64,000 bases of DNA from positions 16,994,635 through 17,058,634 of the forward strand of contig CM041294.1 of the NCBI GenBank assembly GCA_023052935.1. Reading direction: 5' to 3'. Positions 63,825 through 64,000 of this stretch are shown here, piece by piece; within the stretch, counting starts at the first letter, position 1, and each line of letters begins with the position of its first letter. Source of the DNA: Piezodorus guildinii (taxonomy: Eukaryota > Arthropoda > Insecta > Hemiptera > Pentatomidae). The notes under the pieces are model-generated. The model worked only from the letters and a program-made list of their open reading frames with translations, did not search any database and was not told the DNA's origin. The position numbers and the translations under genes were made by a program.

Positions 63825-64000
63825 TTACATCTTCCTTTTTCTCCAATGTTCTTTCATCTTACTGGACTGTTCCTCCTGCTCTTCCTTTGTCCGTTTTCTC
63901 CCCTGTTTCTTTGTTTTTCCTGTAAGAACCCCAACTTCTTTTATTTTCTTCCCGAAAAGCTCTCTATCTAAGCAGTCTATTTTCTTGATTTTTAACCTAT
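63825..64000 (-). CDS. Possible partial protein running off the right edge, Lys/Glu-rich
   Basis: From the window edge a minus-strand frame stays open for about 58 codons to a stop at 63825-63827. It contains KIDCLDRELFGKKIKEVGVL, a very basic-acidic run rich in Lys, Arg, Glu and Gln, and ends HWRKRKM. Its length is too small to judge. It could be the end of a LINE ORF1-like protein or a chance frame in purine-rich sequence. Confidence 0.25.
   Translation of the reverse strand, partial: RLKIKKIDCLDRELFGKKIKEVGVLTGKTKKQGRKRTKEEQEEQSSKMKEHWRKRKM

Overview
The window reads as a gene-poor, AT-rich stretch of an animal nuclear genome, most likely arthropod and probably insect. I infer this from the mix of a Jockey-clade LINE, RTE-like LINEs, mariner, Tc1, pogo/Tigger, piggyBac-like and Helitron-like DNA elements, several tRNA-derived SINEs, and long AT-rich spacers with (TA)n and (CA)n microsatellites. 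I found no convincing host protein-coding gene and no true tRNA or rRNA gene. Nearly everything recognisable is mobile DNA, mostly broken. The species cannot be named from the sequence alone.

Layout, left to right. 1-2.0 kb: three tRNA-derived SINE families and a LINE 3' end. 2.4-4.6 kb: an unclassified repeat family (called repeat X here) and a deleted Jockey copy. 6.1-7.0 kb: a 108-bp tandem array. 7.7-9.5 kb: a SINE, then a DNA element with inverted ends. 11.8-14.9 kb: a ~176-bp satellite trimer, a pogo/Tigger remnant, a hammerhead-like motif and repeat X. 16.8-18.4 kb: two RTE-like LINE fragments and a Helitron-like 5' end. 20.2-23.4 kb: a three-level nest, with a Jockey copy inside a Tc1-like IR/DR element inside a TTAA-flanked piggyBac-like element. 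23.6-26.4 kb: repeat X interrupted by a SINE, plus two Jockey fragments. 29.5-38.2 kb: mariner deletion derivatives, LINE 3' ends and an RTE fragment. 38.4-40.8 kb: a small inverted-repeat element, a Jockey fragment and a near-identical segmental duplication. 42.5-47.6 kb: more LINE 3' ends and another mariner derivative.

48.1-53.1 kb holds the best-preserved feature: a full-length Jockey-clade LINE flanked by a 14-bp target-site duplication. It has an intact gag-like ORF1 (three zinc knuckles) overlapping by ATGA an intact 899-residue ORF2 (endonuclease plus reverse transcriptase), and a tRNA-like box A/box B sequence in its 5' UTR. Eight truncated or deleted relatives lie on both strands. 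After it come a ~1.1 kb imperfect palindrome, one more mariner derivative, two antisense Jockey copies, a ~220-bp palindrome carrying a hammerhead-like motif, and at the right edge a charged open frame running off the window.

The elements do not form a pathway, but their relations are informative. Three mariner copies share one internal deletion junction, which implies amplification by a transposase supplied elsewhere. The intact Jockey could supply the machinery for its own truncated copies and possibly for SINEs. Nesting and target-site duplications give a relative insertion order.
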